A DNA stretch of 26,864 bases from Pseudomonadota bacterium (GTDB lineage: Bacteria; Desulfobacterota; Desulfovibrionia; Desulfovibrionales; Desulfovibrionaceae), in the NCBI GenBank assembly GCA_023399375.1, contig JAEWPX010000133.1:1-26864 (forward strand). The letters run 5' to 3'. A program made the translations under genes and the position numbers. Each line of letters starts with the position of its first letter. The stretch's first letter is position 1. Under the pieces are notes generated by a model that made no database searches, was not told the DNA's origin, and saw only the letters and a program-made list of their open reading frames with translations. Below are positions 15,219 through 22,183 of this stretch, piece after piece.

Positions 15219-15566
15219 TTATTTCTTGAGGAGATTGGAGATGTTGCCACCCTTGCCGGCCAGGTTGGACAACGTCTTGAGATCGCCGGAGGTGGAGAGC
15301 GTCAGGTTGCTCGTGGCCTCCAGGTAGCGGGTCTTGAGCTCGTCGGGAAACTTCTTGAACTGGTAGAGCACATGGGAAAGCTCGATCTCGCCGCCCACCT
15401 CGGTCTCGAAGGGGTAGCCGAACGGCAGCAGCAGCATCTGCACGCCCTGCTGGGAAGGAATGGTCTGGAGCAGGGCCACATCGGTCAGCTTGCCGGCGGC
15501 TTCGTCCCACTTGCCGAGCACGGTTTCGCCGTTGATCAGTTTCACGAGGCGGATGTCATAGGCCAT
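15219..15566 (-). CDS. small conserved protein, possible Sm/LSm-like fold
   Basis: This is a 115-residue protein without a signal peptide or membrane segment. The first half (DIRLVKLINGETVLGKWDE, then a strand-rich stretch ending MLLLPFGYPFE) resembles the five-strand Sm-like pattern with its hydrophobic-G-E start, and TIPSQQGVQMLLLP is distinctive. The second half is helical and ends in a Gly/Asn/Lys-rich tail. I do not recognise a named family with certainty; Hfq-like RNA binding is only a suggestion. The ATG has AAGGAG 6-7 nt upstream. The gene lies upstream of the radical SAM/DUF2344 gene on the same strand, about 104 bp away, and may be co-transcribed with it. Confidence 0.7.
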   Translation of the reverse strand: MAYDIRLVKLINGETVLGKWDEAAGKLTDVALLQTIPSQQGVQMLLLPFGYPFETEVGGEIELSHVLYQFKKFPDELKTRYLEATSNLTLSTSGDLKTLSNLAGKGGNISNLLKK

Positions 15567-15611
15567 GAAGATTCTCCTTGAAGGTTGGGGCGCGATGCGC
15601 CGGCCTTGAGC

Positions 15612-15636
15612 TAGATATCGGACAGTTCCGTGTCAA
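15612..15636 (-). promoter_or_regulatory. possible promoter element for the Sm-like gene
   Basis: On the minus strand a perfect TTGACA occupies 15636-15631, 65 nt before the ATG. The best -10-like hexamer (TATCTA, 15617-15612) is only 13 bp away, too close; hexamers at 16-17 bp are weak. It is listed because the spacer follows the gmd stop closely and the gene otherwise lacks a visible promoter. Confidence 0.2.
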
Positions 15637-15645
15637 GGGCGGGGC

Positions 15646-16737
15646 CTACTCGTTGTAGTCGAAAACCGTAAATCCCTGGCTCTTGCACAGGGAATCGCGC
15701 TCGGCTTCGCGCAGGTCGCTGCGCACCATCTCGGACACCATCTGCTCGATGCCGATGCGCGGCTGCCAGCCCAGGCGCTCCCGGGCCTTGCTCGGGTCGC
15801 CGAGCAGCGTCTCCACCTCGGTCGGGCGGAAATAGCGCGGATCGACGGCGACGAGGCATTTGCCGCTGGCCACGTCGATGCCCTGCTCGTTTTCCCCTTC
15901 GCCCTCGAAGCGCAGCTCGATGCTGAGTTCCTTGGCCGCCATCTTGACGAAATCGCGCACGCTGTACTGCCGGCCTGTGGCGATGACGAAATCCTCAGGC
16001 GCGTCCTGCTGGAGCATGAGCCACTGCATTTCCACGTAGTCCTTGGCATGGCCCCAGTCGCGAAGCGCGGAGAGGTTGCCGAGGTAGAGGCAGTCCTGCA
16101 GCCCAAGCTTGATGCGCGCCATGGCCCGGGTGATCTTGCGCGTGACGAAGGTCTCGCCGCGCAAGGGGGACTCGTGGTTGAAAAGGATGCCGTTGCAGGC
16201 GTACAAGCCGTAGGCTTCGCGGTAATTGACCGTGATCCAGTAGGCGTAGAGCTTGGCCACGGCATAGGGGCTTCGGGGGTAGAACGGCGTTTTTTCGGTC
16301 TGCGGAATTTCCGCCACCTTGCCGAACAACTCCGAGGTCGAGGCCTGATAAAAGCGCGTGTGTTTCTCGAGCCCCAGGATGCGGATGGCCTCGAGCAGAC
16401 GCAGCGTGCCGAGCGCGTCCACGTCCGCGGTGTACTCCGGGGACTCGAAGGACACCTTGACGTGGCTCTGGGCGGCCAGGTTGTAGACCTCGTCGGGCCG
16501 GACTTCCTGCATGATGCGGATCAGGTTGGTGGAATCCGAGAGGTCGCCGTAGTGTAGGACGAGCTTGCGGCCGATGTCGTGGGGATCGCGGTAGAGGTGG
16601 TCGATGCGCTGGGTGTTGAACAGCGAGGCCCGGCGCTTGATCCCGTGCACCTCGTAGCCCTTCTTAAGCAGCAGTTCGGCCAGATAGGCCCCATCCTGAC
16701 CGGTGATGCCGGTAATGAGGGCGACTTTGCTCTTCAT
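15646..16737 (-). CDS. gmd: GDP-mannose 4,6-dehydratase
   Basis: This 363-residue short-chain dehydrogenase converts GDP-D-mannose to GDP-4-keto-6-deoxy-D-mannose, the entry point for GDP-fucose, GDP-rhamnose and perosamine. The NADP-binding motif GITGQDGAYL is at 10-19, the family motif RASLFNTQRIDHLY follows, and the catalytic set Thr134, Glu136, Tyr158 and Lys162 is intact (ASTSELFG and YAVAK). The downstream half has FNHESPLRGETFVTRKI and RDWGHAKDYVEMQW, typical for Gmd. The ATG overlaps the stop codon of the Gmd-like gene upstream (ATGA), so the two are translationally coupled. No GDP-fucose synthase gene is present in the window. Confidence 0.95.
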   Translation of the reverse strand: MKSKVALITGITGQDGAYLAELLLKKGYEVHGIKRRASLFNTQRIDHLYRDPHDIGRKLVLHYGDLSDSTNLIRIMQEVRPDEVYNLAAQSHVKVSFESPEYTADVDALGTLRLLEAIRILGLEKHTRFYQASTSELFGKVAEIPQTEKTPFYPRSPYAVAKLYAYWITVNYREAYGLYACNGILFNHESPLRGETFVTRKITRAMARIKLGLQDCLYLGNLSALRDWGHAKDYVEMQWLMLQQDAPEDFVIATGRQYSVRDFVKMAAKELSIELRFEGEGENEQGIDVASGKCLVAVDPRYFRPTEVETLLGDPSKARERLGWQPRIGIEQMVSEMVRSDLREAERDSLCKSQGFTVFDYNE

Positions 16738-17717
16738 GAAACGGTCTTCTCCCGTAGGGGTTGTTGGCGCATCTCGTCTGCGACCATGGCGTGAGCCACG
16801 TCGGCGGGATGCAGGGAAGCCTTCCAGCCCAGAAGGCTTTCGGCCCTGGCCGGATTGGCCCGGCTGACGGCGATGTCGGAAGGACGGAAAAGGCCCGGAT
16901 CCACGTCCACGTGGGCGCGCCAGTCGAGGCCGGCGGCGGCGAAGGCCTCGGCCGTGAAGTCGGCCAGGGTGATGGTCGTGCCCGTGGCGATGACGAGATC
17001 CTCGGGCGTGTCGCGCTGGAGCATGGCCCACATGGCCTCGACGTATTCCGGGGCCCAGCCCCAGTCGCGCGCCACCTCGATGTTGCCCAGGCGCAGGCGC
17101 TCGCCCGAGCCGGCCGCGATGCGGGCGGCGGCGGAGACGATCTTGCGTGTCACGAAGCGTGCGGGCCGAAGCGGCGACTCGTGGTTGAAAAGGATGCCCG
17201 AGCAGGCGAAAAGCGCATAGGCCTCGCGGTAGTTGGCCACTTCGAAATGCGCGGCGGCCTTGGCCACGGCATAGGGGCTGCGCGGGGAAAACGGCGTGGC
17301 TTCGGTGGCCGGCTCGCCGCCGGTGTCGCCGAAGCAGTCGCTGGAGGAGGCGTTGTAGAGCCGCACCGGCGCGCCGAGAAAGCGCACCGCCTCCAGGAGG
17401 TTGAGCGTGCCGACGCCGATGGACATGAACGTTTCCACGGGCTGCTCGAAGGACAGACCCACCGAGGACTGGCCGGCCAAATGGTAGATCTCGTCCGGCG
17501 CGACCTTGGTCAGCACGGTCAGGACGCTGCGGAAATCGGTCAGGGTCACGGAAGAAAGCGTGATGCGATCCCTGATGCCGAGGCGGTCGAGATTACGCAG
17601 GGACGCCATCTGGGCGTCCCGCGAGGTGCCGGCCACCTGGTAGCCTTTTTCCAGGAGGAGCTTGGCCAAATAGGCCCCGTCCTGACCGGAAATTCCGAAA
17701 ATCAGCGCTTTTTTCAT
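16734..17717 (-). CDS. Gmd-like short-chain dehydrogenase (paralogue)
   Basis: This 327-residue protein follows Gmd closely over its whole length (GISGQDGAYL at 8-17, LFNHESPLRPARFVTRKI, RDWGWAPEYVEAMWAML). It differs at key places: the active-site pair is Ser125 and Asp127 (ASSSDCFG) where Gmd has Thr and Glu, and the RxSxFNTxRxDHL cofactor-site motif is absent (TSRDAQMASLRNLD instead). Tyr149 and Lys153 are kept. It could be a GDP-4-keto-6-deoxymannose reductase, giving GDP-rhamnose, or a dehydratase for a related GDP-sugar. The first is inferred only from pairing with gmd. The start has a weak ribosome site. Confidence 0.85.
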   Translation of the reverse strand: MKKALIFGISGQDGAYLAKLLLEKGYQVAGTSRDAQMASLRNLDRLGIRDRITLSSVTLTDFRSVLTVLTKVAPDEIYHLAGQSSVGLSFEQPVETFMSIGVGTLNLLEAVRFLGAPVRLYNASSSDCFGDTGGEPATEATPFSPRSPYAVAKAAAHFEVANYREAYALFACSGILFNHESPLRPARFVTRKIVSAAARIAAGSGERLRLGNIEVARDWGWAPEYVEAMWAMLQRDTPEDLVIATGTTITLADFTAEAFAAAGLDWRAHVDVDPGLFRPSDIAVSRANPARAESLLGWKASLHPADVAHAMVADEMRQQPLREKTVS

Positions 17718-17759
17718 GCGTGCGGGTGTCCAGGAAGGCAGCGTGGGAAAGCAGGAAGG

Positions 17760-18248
17760 CTAATTTTTTCCCGGCGCGTCGTCAACAACCGCGCCGTCTT
17801 CGCCCGCCCCGCCCTCCACGGCGGCCCGGCGGCAGGCGGCGCAGACGCCGTCGATGCGCACTTCGACGCCGACCACGTCCATATCGAGGCTGCGCCCGAG
17901 GGCCGCGACATCCACGAGGTCGCGCGTGGCGGGCAGGCAGGCCATGCGGCCGCAGCGCAGGCAATAGGCGTGGCCGTGGGCGCGGCCGGAAAATCGCGGT
18001 CCCAGGCAGTAGCGGAAAGCGCGGTCGCCGCTGCTGTGCCGGCTGGCCAGCCCCTGGCGCACGAAAAGGTCGAGGATGCGGTAGAGCGTCACCTTGTTGA
18101 CCGGCATGGCCTCGCGCACCTTGCGCAGGATGTCCCCGGCGGGCAAGGCGCGCTCGCCGCCGGCAAGGACCCGCGTCACGGCCAGGCGCACCGCCGTGGG
18201 CTCCACCCCGGCCTCCTCCAGCATGGCGGCCATGTCCTTCCCGTCCAT
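17760..18248 (-). CDS. zur: Fur-family repressor, probably zinc-responsive Zur
   Basis: This 162-residue regulator has a winged helix (NKVTLYRILDLFVRQGL at about 51-67 includes the recognition helix) and the Fur-family metal sites: His91 and His93 with Cys96 and Cys99 (HGHAYCLRCGR), plus Cys136 and Cys139 (VCAACR) forming the structural zinc site. Its place as last gene of the znuACB operon supports Zur rather than Fur or PerR. It probably represses the operon by binding the palindrome at 20853-20869. The start is uncertain: ATG 18248 lacks a clear Shine-Dalgarno, while ATG 18224 has AAGGA about 10 nt upstream. It follows znuB by 13 bp. Confidence 0.9.
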   Translation of the reverse strand: MDGKDMAAMLEEAGVEPTAVRLAVTRVLAGGERALPAGDILRKVREAMPVNKVTLYRILDLFVRQGLASRHSSGDRAFRYCLGPRFSGRAHGHAYCLRCGRMACLPATRDLVDVAALGRSLDMDVVGVEVRIDGVCAACRRAAVEGGAGEDGAVVDDAPGKN

Positions 18249-18261
18249 GTTCCGTACGCCC

Positions 18262-19080
18262 CTACGCCCCGTGGCCAGAGCCGCGCAGGCCCGGCAACAG
18301 GGACAGGAAATAGGTCGCGGCGGCCACGGCGATGATGGCCGCGCCCGAGGTCAGGTCGCAGCCGTAAGCCAGGGCCAGGCCGGCCAGACAGAAAAAGACG
18401 TTGAGCGCCGTGGCCAGGAGCATGGCCCGCCCCATGGAGGCCGTGCGTCGCAGCGCCAGGCTCGGGGCCACGGACAGGAGCGCGATGACGAGGATGAGCC
18501 CGGCCACGCGGATGAGCAGCACCACCGTGACCGCGGCCAGGGCCGTGAGCAGGTAATGCAGCATGCCGACCGGCGCGCCGCGCACCGCGGCGAATTCGCG
18601 GTCGAAGGCCATGGCCACGAAGCCGTTGTAGTGGCGCAGCGTCAAGGCGCAAAGGACGACGGCCAACGCGGCCAAGGCGTAGAGGTCGGCCACGGGCACG
18701 GTGATGATGCTGCCGAAGAGGTAGCTCATGAGATCGGGTTTGTAGCCCGGTGTCACGTCCAGGAGGATGATGCCGAAGGCCATGCCCGCGGCCCATAGCA
18801 CGCCGATGACGGTGTCGGTGTCTTCCACGCGCCGCCGGGTCAGGGCGGCCATGCACAGGGCGGCGGCCACGGTGAAGGCGACGGTCACGGGCAGCACGGG
18901 CAGGACCAGGAAATAGGCGAGCCCCACGCCACCGTAGGCGGCGTGGGCCGCGCCGCCGGCAAGAAAGACCATGCGGTTGGCGACGACCAGGGTGCCCATG
19001 ACGCCGCAGCACAGCGCGGCCAGAAGCGCCGCCAGAAAGGCGTGCTGCATGAACGGCAGGGTAATGATGTCCGCGATCAT
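18262..19080 (-). CDS. znuB: zinc ABC transporter permease
   Basis: This 272-residue, strongly hydrophobic protein is an ABC-3 family permease for metal ions, with about eight membrane segments. GGAAHAAYGGVGLAYFL near residue 42 and LLDVTPGYKPDLMSYLFGSI around 107 are typical of ZnuB-type proteins, as is the VAGLILVIALLSVAPSLALR cytoplasmic-loop region. It forms the channel through which ZnuA-delivered zinc crosses the inner membrane. Its ATG overlaps the znuC stop codon (ATGA). Confidence 0.93.
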   Translation of the reverse strand: MIADIITLPFMQHAFLAALLAALCCGVMGTLVVANRMVFLAGGAAHAAYGGVGLAYFLVLPVLPVTVAFTVAAALCMAALTRRRVEDTDTVIGVLWAAGMAFGIILLDVTPGYKPDLMSYLFGSIITVPVADLYALAALAVVLCALTLRHYNGFVAMAFDREFAAVRGAPVGMLHYLLTALAAVTVVLLIRVAGLILVIALLSVAPSLALRRTASMGRAMLLATALNVFFCLAGLALAYGCDLTSGAAIIAVAAATYFLSLLPGLRGSGHGA

Positions 19081-19868
19081 CGGCGCTCCGGGGGGGCGGT
19101 GGCCGCGAGGTCCGGGGGCATGCGGCGCAGGAAGGCGTCCATGGGACAGCTGTGGCTGTGCACGCCGTAAAGGAGGTCGACCATTTCCTTGGTGAGCTTG
19201 GGCTCCGGGGCGTGAAGCAGCCGTCCGTTGACGCAGGCCACGGCCGTCACCCCCGCGGCCAGGATGCTCATGTCGTGGCTGACCACAAGCGAGGTCACGC
19301 CCTGGCCGATGCGCGAGAGCACCTCGTAGAGGCAGAATTTGCCTTGGGGATCGATGTTGGCCGTGGGCTCATCGAGAATGAGGAGTTCCGGGTCCGAGAC
19401 CAGGGCGCGGGCGATGAGCGTACGTTGCTGCTGGCCGCCCGAGAGATCGCAGAAGCGGCGGTCCTTGAAGGCGTGCATCTCCACGCGGGCCAGGGCTTCT
19501 TCGGCTTTGCGGATTTCCTGCCGGGTATGGCGGAAACCGTGCCGTCCCGGCGCGAGCAGGCCCATGAGCGTCACTTCGAGGATGCGGATGGGCAGGTCCT
19601 TGCGCGCGGCCGCGCCCTCCAGGCGCTGGGGCACGTAGCCGATGCGGCGGCTGTTGCAGCCGGGCTCTTCGCCGAACACGGCAATGGTCCCGGAACTCGG
19701 GCGCAGGATACCGAGAATCAGCTTCAAAAGCGTGGTCTTGCCCCCGCCATTGGGACCGAGCACGGCGAGACGCTCTCCGGGCGCAACGGCCAGGTCGACC
19801 CCGGCAAGGGCCGCCTGGCCGTTGTAGGAAAACGTCAGGTCGCGGATATCGACGACCGGTTGGGTCAC
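19077..19868 (-). CDS. znuC: zinc ABC transporter ATP-binding protein
   Basis: This 263-residue ATPase has Walker A GPNGGGKT (38-45), the signature LSGGQQQRTLIARAL, Walker B LLILDEPTANID and the switch histidine in VVSHD. It drives ZnuB. The family's Gly-Lys-Thr loop usually reads GPNGAGKST; the change here is conservative. The start is a GTG at 19868 overlapping the znuA stop (GTGA). The C-terminus is somewhat extended beyond the core ATPase. Confidence 0.94.
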   Translation of the reverse strand: MTQPVVDIRDLTFSYNGQAALAGVDLAVAPGERLAVLGPNGGGKTTLLKLILGILRPSSGTIAVFGEEPGCNSRRIGYVPQRLEGAAARKDLPIRILEVTLMGLLAPGRHGFRHTRQEIRKAEEALARVEMHAFKDRRFCDLSGGQQQRTLIARALVSDPELLILDEPTANIDPQGKFCLYEVLSRIGQGVTSLVVSHDMSILAAGVTAVACVNGRLLHAPEPKLTKEMVDLLYGVHSHSCPMDAFLRRMPPDLAATAPPERR

Positions 19869-20806
19869 TTGGGCTCCGTTTGTCCGGCCATGCCCTTGCG
19901 CAGGGCCTTGGCCGCGTTTTCGAGATTGGCCGCCCAGTCCTCGGCCAGGGGATCCAGGGCCGCGACTTCGCCGCCGATGGCCTGGGCGATGGCTTGCGCC
20001 TGACGGGTGCTCATCTGCGGCTGGACGAAGACCACCTTGACGCCATCCTTCTTGGCCTCGCGCACGAGCGCCGCCAGGGCCTTGGGCCCGGGTTCGCGGC
20101 CGAGCGCCTCGATGGGCTCCTGGATCAGGCCGAAGTCACGGGCGAAATACCCCCAGGACGGATGAAACACCATGAATTTGTGCTCGCCCGGGGGCAGGTC
20201 GGCAAACTGCTTTTGTATGCCGGCGGACAGGGCGTCGCAAGAGGCCGCGAAGCGGTCGTAGCCTGCGGCATAGTCGGGTGCGCCCTGCGGATCGGCCTTG
20301 GCCAGGGCGTCGCGCATGGTCGCGGCGAGCACCTTGGCGAGATTCGGCGAAAGCCAGACATGGGGATCGGGTTCGCCGGCCTCGTGGTGGTGGCCGTCAT
20401 CATGATGCCCCTCTCCCTTTTCCTCCTTGGCGTGTGCATCGTGCCCATGGCCGTCCTCGTCCTCGTGGGCGACCATGGGCATTTTTTCGATGCCGGCGTC
20501 CGTGCGCACGATGACCATGTTCGGATTGGCGGCCTTGAAACGCGGCAGCCAAGCGTTTTCGAAATCCATGCCGATGCCGAAATAGAGGGCTGCCTTGCCG
20601 AGTTCCGCCAACTGGCGGGGCTTGGGCTCGTAGGTGTGGGCGTCGGCGCCGGGCGGCACCATAACCAGGGCGTCCACCCTGTCGCCGGCGATCTGTTTGA
20701 GAAAATAGGCCTGGGGCGCGATGCTCACCGCGACCAGCGTTTTCGCCGCAGCCGGGGCGCTCCAGGCGAAAACGATTCCAGCAAGCAACACAAATACTTT
20801 CTTCAT
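19865..20806 (-). CDS. znuA: periplasmic zinc-binding protein
   Basis: This 313-residue binding protein has a signal peptide (MKKVFVLLAGIVFAWSAPAAA) and the cluster A-I fold. The expected zinc ligands are visible as His57 (DAHTYEP), His149 (DPHVW) and the His in FMVFHPSWGYFA. A His/Asp/Glu-rich loop at about 114-148 is the hallmark of zinc-specific rather than manganese-specific members. The ATG at 20806 has GGGAG about 7 nt upstream; the longer open frame to 21037 would run through the operator and is not used. First gene of the znuACB-zur operon. Confidence 0.95.
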   Translation of the reverse strand: MKKVFVLLAGIVFAWSAPAAAKTLVAVSIAPQAYFLKQIAGDRVDALVMVPPGADAHTYEPKPRQLAELGKAALYFGIGMDFENAWLPRFKAANPNMVIVRTDAGIEKMPMVAHEDEDGHGHDAHAKEEKGEGHHDDGHHHEAGEPDPHVWLSPNLAKVLAATMRDALAKADPQGAPDYAAGYDRFAASCDALSAGIQKQFADLPPGEHKFMVFHPSWGYFARDFGLIQEPIEALGREPGPKALAALVREAKKDGVKVVFVQPQMSTRQAQAIAQAIGGEVAALDPLAEDWAANLENAAKALRKGMAGQTEPK

Positions 20807-20851
20807 GACTTCTCCCTTGACGCGCCAAAGCATGGGCGCGGCCGATGGCTC

Positions 20852-20880
20852 CATGCAACAGAGTTGCATTAAGATGTCAA
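20852..20880 (-). promoter_or_regulatory. znuA promoter with overlapping Zur-type operator
   Basis: On the minus strand a perfect -35 TTGACA is at 20880-20875, and the -10 region falls at about 20858-20852 (TTGCAT or TGCATG with 16-17 bp spacing). A perfect 7-3-7 palindrome, ATGCAAC-N3-GTTGCAT, occupies 20853-20869, covering the -10 and most of the spacer. A Fur-family dimer bound there would block RNA polymerase. Zur is the last gene of the operon, so autoregulation is likely. The assignment to Zur is by position and symmetry. Confidence 0.75.
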
Positions 20881-20970
20881 GCCGGGAATCGTGCAAGATG
20901 AAATTGTTGCGAAATCGCTTGGCCCGGAGGCCGAGGCGGCATACGGTGCAAGGGAAATGCAAGCCAACAA

Positions 20971-21010
20971 GGCCCCGCGTCGGTGACGGGGCCGCCACAG
21001 GAGCCCGACG
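20971..21010 (+). promoter_or_regulatory. possible H-type pseudoknot holding a ribosome-binding site
   Basis: Stem 1 pairs GGCCCCG (20971-20977) with CGGGGCC (20987-20993). Six loop bases, CGTCGG (20978-20983), are exactly complementary to CCGACG (21005-21010), which would make stem 2. The 11-nt third loop carries AGGAG (20998-21002), and stem 2 ends 2 nt before an ATG at 21013. A pseudoknot of this form could gate ribosome access, as some riboswitches do. With no first-loop nucleotide, one stem 1 pair would probably have to open. No ligand is suggested. Confidence 0.4.
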
Positions 21011-21012
21011 CC

Positions 21013-21084
21013 ATGTCAGCCATGACGCCTCCGGCACTGCCTGGTCCGGTTACCGGCCAGGCAGCCCGTCTGCCTCGAACCTGA
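21013..21084 (+). CDS. possible 23-residue leader ORF before the cysteine-cluster gene
   Basis: This short ORF starts with ATG 10 nt after AGGAG (20998-21002), the best ribosome site in the region. Its TGA (21082-21084) overlaps a CTG in the frame of the cysteine-cluster protein (CTGA). The peptide is Pro/Ala/Gly-rich with no domain. It could be a leader that couples translation, or the remains of the true N-terminus after a frameshift. Its 3' part contains the hairpin at 21037-21064. Confidence 0.3.
   Translation: MSAMTPPALPGPVTGQAARLPRT
21037..21064 (+). repeat. strong hairpin inside the leader ORF
   Basis: CTGCCTGG (21037-21044) pairs with CCAGGCAG (21057-21064), and CCGG with CCGG inside around a 3-nt TTA loop, with a single bulged T. 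This 12-bp stem lies just upstream of the likely start of the cysteine-cluster protein. Confidence 0.5.
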
Positions 21085-21329
21085 GTTCCCTGCCCTGCGT
21101 CGGGTGCGGCTGGTGCTGCCTGTCGGACCCGTGTGTGGAGTCGCACATTCTTTACGGCTATTTGAAGCGCTGTCCCGACCTATATTGGGATGCATCGATC
21201 GGCCGCTACCGCTGCCGTCTGGCCGAAGACCCGGTCAAAGGCGAGCGCATGCGCTTCCTGCTCGGCATCGGGCACGGCTGCTGCGCGCCGCTCAATGGGT
21301 GGCGGGACGATGTGCGCAAACGGGAATAA
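21081..21329 (+). CDS. small cysteine-cluster (YkgJ-like) protein, start uncertain
   Basis: This is a protein of about 82 residues with nine cysteines or more, starting with CVGCGWCC and continuing DPCVESHILYGYLKRCPDLYW, RYRCRL and GHGCCAPLNGW. The first motif is like the CxxCxxCC of the YkgJ metal- or cluster-binding family, though this protein is shorter. The function is unknown. No ATG or GTG with a ribosome site lies close upstream in this frame. I placed the start at CTG 21081, which overlaps the TGA of the leader ORF; alternatives are a distant GTG at 20946, an even more distant ATG at 20853, or a frameshift. The gene is divergent from znuA. The C-terminal half reads as coding with confidence; the 5' end does not. 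Confidence 0.55.
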   Translation: MSSLPCVGCGWCCLSDPCVESHILYGYLKRCPDLYWDASIGRYRCRLAEDPVKGERMRFLLGIGHGCCAPLNGWRDDVRKRE

Positions 21330-21408
21330 CGGGCCATCCAAATAATGACCGCCCTCGGATGCGCCGGACGGTGCAATCGGGCGGCGGCAATCCCAGCCAA
21401 GGGCTGCC

Positions 21409-21442
21409 GGAGTTTCCCCCATCCAGGGGGCTCCTCTTTTTT
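21409..21442 (+). terminator. likely intrinsic terminator after the cysteine-cluster gene
   Basis: GGAG (21409-21412) and CCCCC (21416-21420) pair with GGGGG (21426-21430) and CTCC (21431-21434) around ATCCA, with a 3-nt TTT bulge; TC and then six T residues follow at 21437-21442. It is 80 bp after the stop codon on the same strand. Confidence 0.65.
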
Positions 21443-21559
21443 CGCCTCAAAGAGAATGCGCATTTTTTAGAAATCACCGAGGGCGGCCGGACGTTTCCGG
21501 GGCGCTCCGCTCTCCTTTGTCCCCATGCGTCTCCAGGTGAAGTTTGTAACCGCAAAGAA

Positions 21560-22100
21560 GGAGCAACGACATAATTGTTGGAATAACATTATTTAAACTT
21601 AGCAATAAAGGCAAAGACATTGTTCGGAAGCGTATTCATTTTATGTTCAGACAACACTGAACTTGCAGCAATGGCCATTTCCATATCTTCGAATTATGAT
21701 GTCGTTTTGGCACGTGATATCAAAGAAGCTGTCTCCTTGTTTGAAAAAAATAAAAAAGTTCGCCTAGCATATGTAGAAATAAGTTCAGATATACAGCTAT
21801 CCATCCAGCAGATATACCGATATGGGCGCCTAGGCATGGAAGTAATTGCTTTAGTCAGACCTCCATGCCCACAGCCTGTCCTGGAAGCATACAAGAGGGG
21901 AAGGGTCCTGGATATCTTTGAATTTCCAATTGATTTGATAAAGTTCTATACGAAGACATGTTATATAATGTCCCATCGTTGCCAGAAAGAAAACACGGAC
22001 GATTCCTTGTTTTCTATTCTTACACAGGAAGAAATTCAGTTCATTTTAAATACCTATAAAACAGAATACGTTACAGCACTCGCATCCAACAATTGACATG
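21560..22100. other. AT-rich island in GC-rich DNA
   Basis: Base composition shifts abruptly to AT-rich here and returns to GC-rich at about 22.1 kb. It covers the degenerate receiver gene and about 60 bp upstream, where an imperfect palindrome (ATAATTGTT with AACATTAT, 21571-21592) and an orphan AAGGAG (21558-21563) with no ATG at the expected distance are found. Transfer from an AT-rich source or relaxed composition are both possible. Confidence 0.75.
21620..22096 (+). CDS. AT-rich gene for a degenerate receiver-like domain protein
   Basis: This 158-residue protein follows the alternating strand-helix pattern of CheY-like receivers: SVFILCSDNTELAAM (strand 1 and the acidic turn), NYDVVLARDIKEAVSLFE, RLAYVEISSD where the phosphoacceptor Asp would sit but Glu is found, MEVIALVRPPCPQPVLEAYK, and VLDIFEFPIDLIKF where the usual Lys-Pro-Phe is Glu-Phe-Pro. 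It is therefore probably not phosphorylated in the standard way. About 35 C-terminal residues are unassigned. The start is TTG at 21620 with AAAGG about 8 nt upstream; an in-frame ATG exists at 21671, but it would remove strand 1. Codon use differs sharply from all neighbours. Confidence 0.65.
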   Translation: MFGSVFILCSDNTELAAMAISISSNYDVVLARDIKEAVSLFEKNKKVRLAYVEISSDIQLSIQQIYRYGRLGMEVIALVRPPCPQPVLEAYKRGRVLDIFEFPIDLIKFYTKTCYIMSHRCQKENTDDSLFSILTQEEIQFILNTYKTEYVTALASNN

Positions 22101-22183
22101 CTCCCTATCGGGCAGCAGAAGACCCGGCGACAGTGGCCAGCCGCATGCCCCGGAGCGACGGAGTTTCTCGTACCTCCCTGTCT

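Noticed and set aside
12550..15510. 986-residue version of the radical SAM protein starting upstream of 15114
   Set aside because: The extra part overlaps the Sm-like gene and reads as arginine/proline-rich non-coding frame; the family begins at MREFVADLQKP.
16734..17717. Firm naming as rmd (GDP-4-keto-6-deoxymannose reductase)
   Set aside because: The protein is closer in motifs to Gmd than to typical Rmd, and the pairing with gmd alone does not prove the reaction.
19865..21037. 390-residue version of ZnuA
   Set aside because: It would translate through the promoter and palindrome; the signal peptide and Shine-Dalgarno fit the ATG at 20806.
20941..21084. Cobalamin riboswitch
   Set aside because: Only fragments resemble the consensus; the GGTG-x-x-A-x-TCC arm and a convincing B12 box are missing. 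It is kept only as an untyped structured leader.
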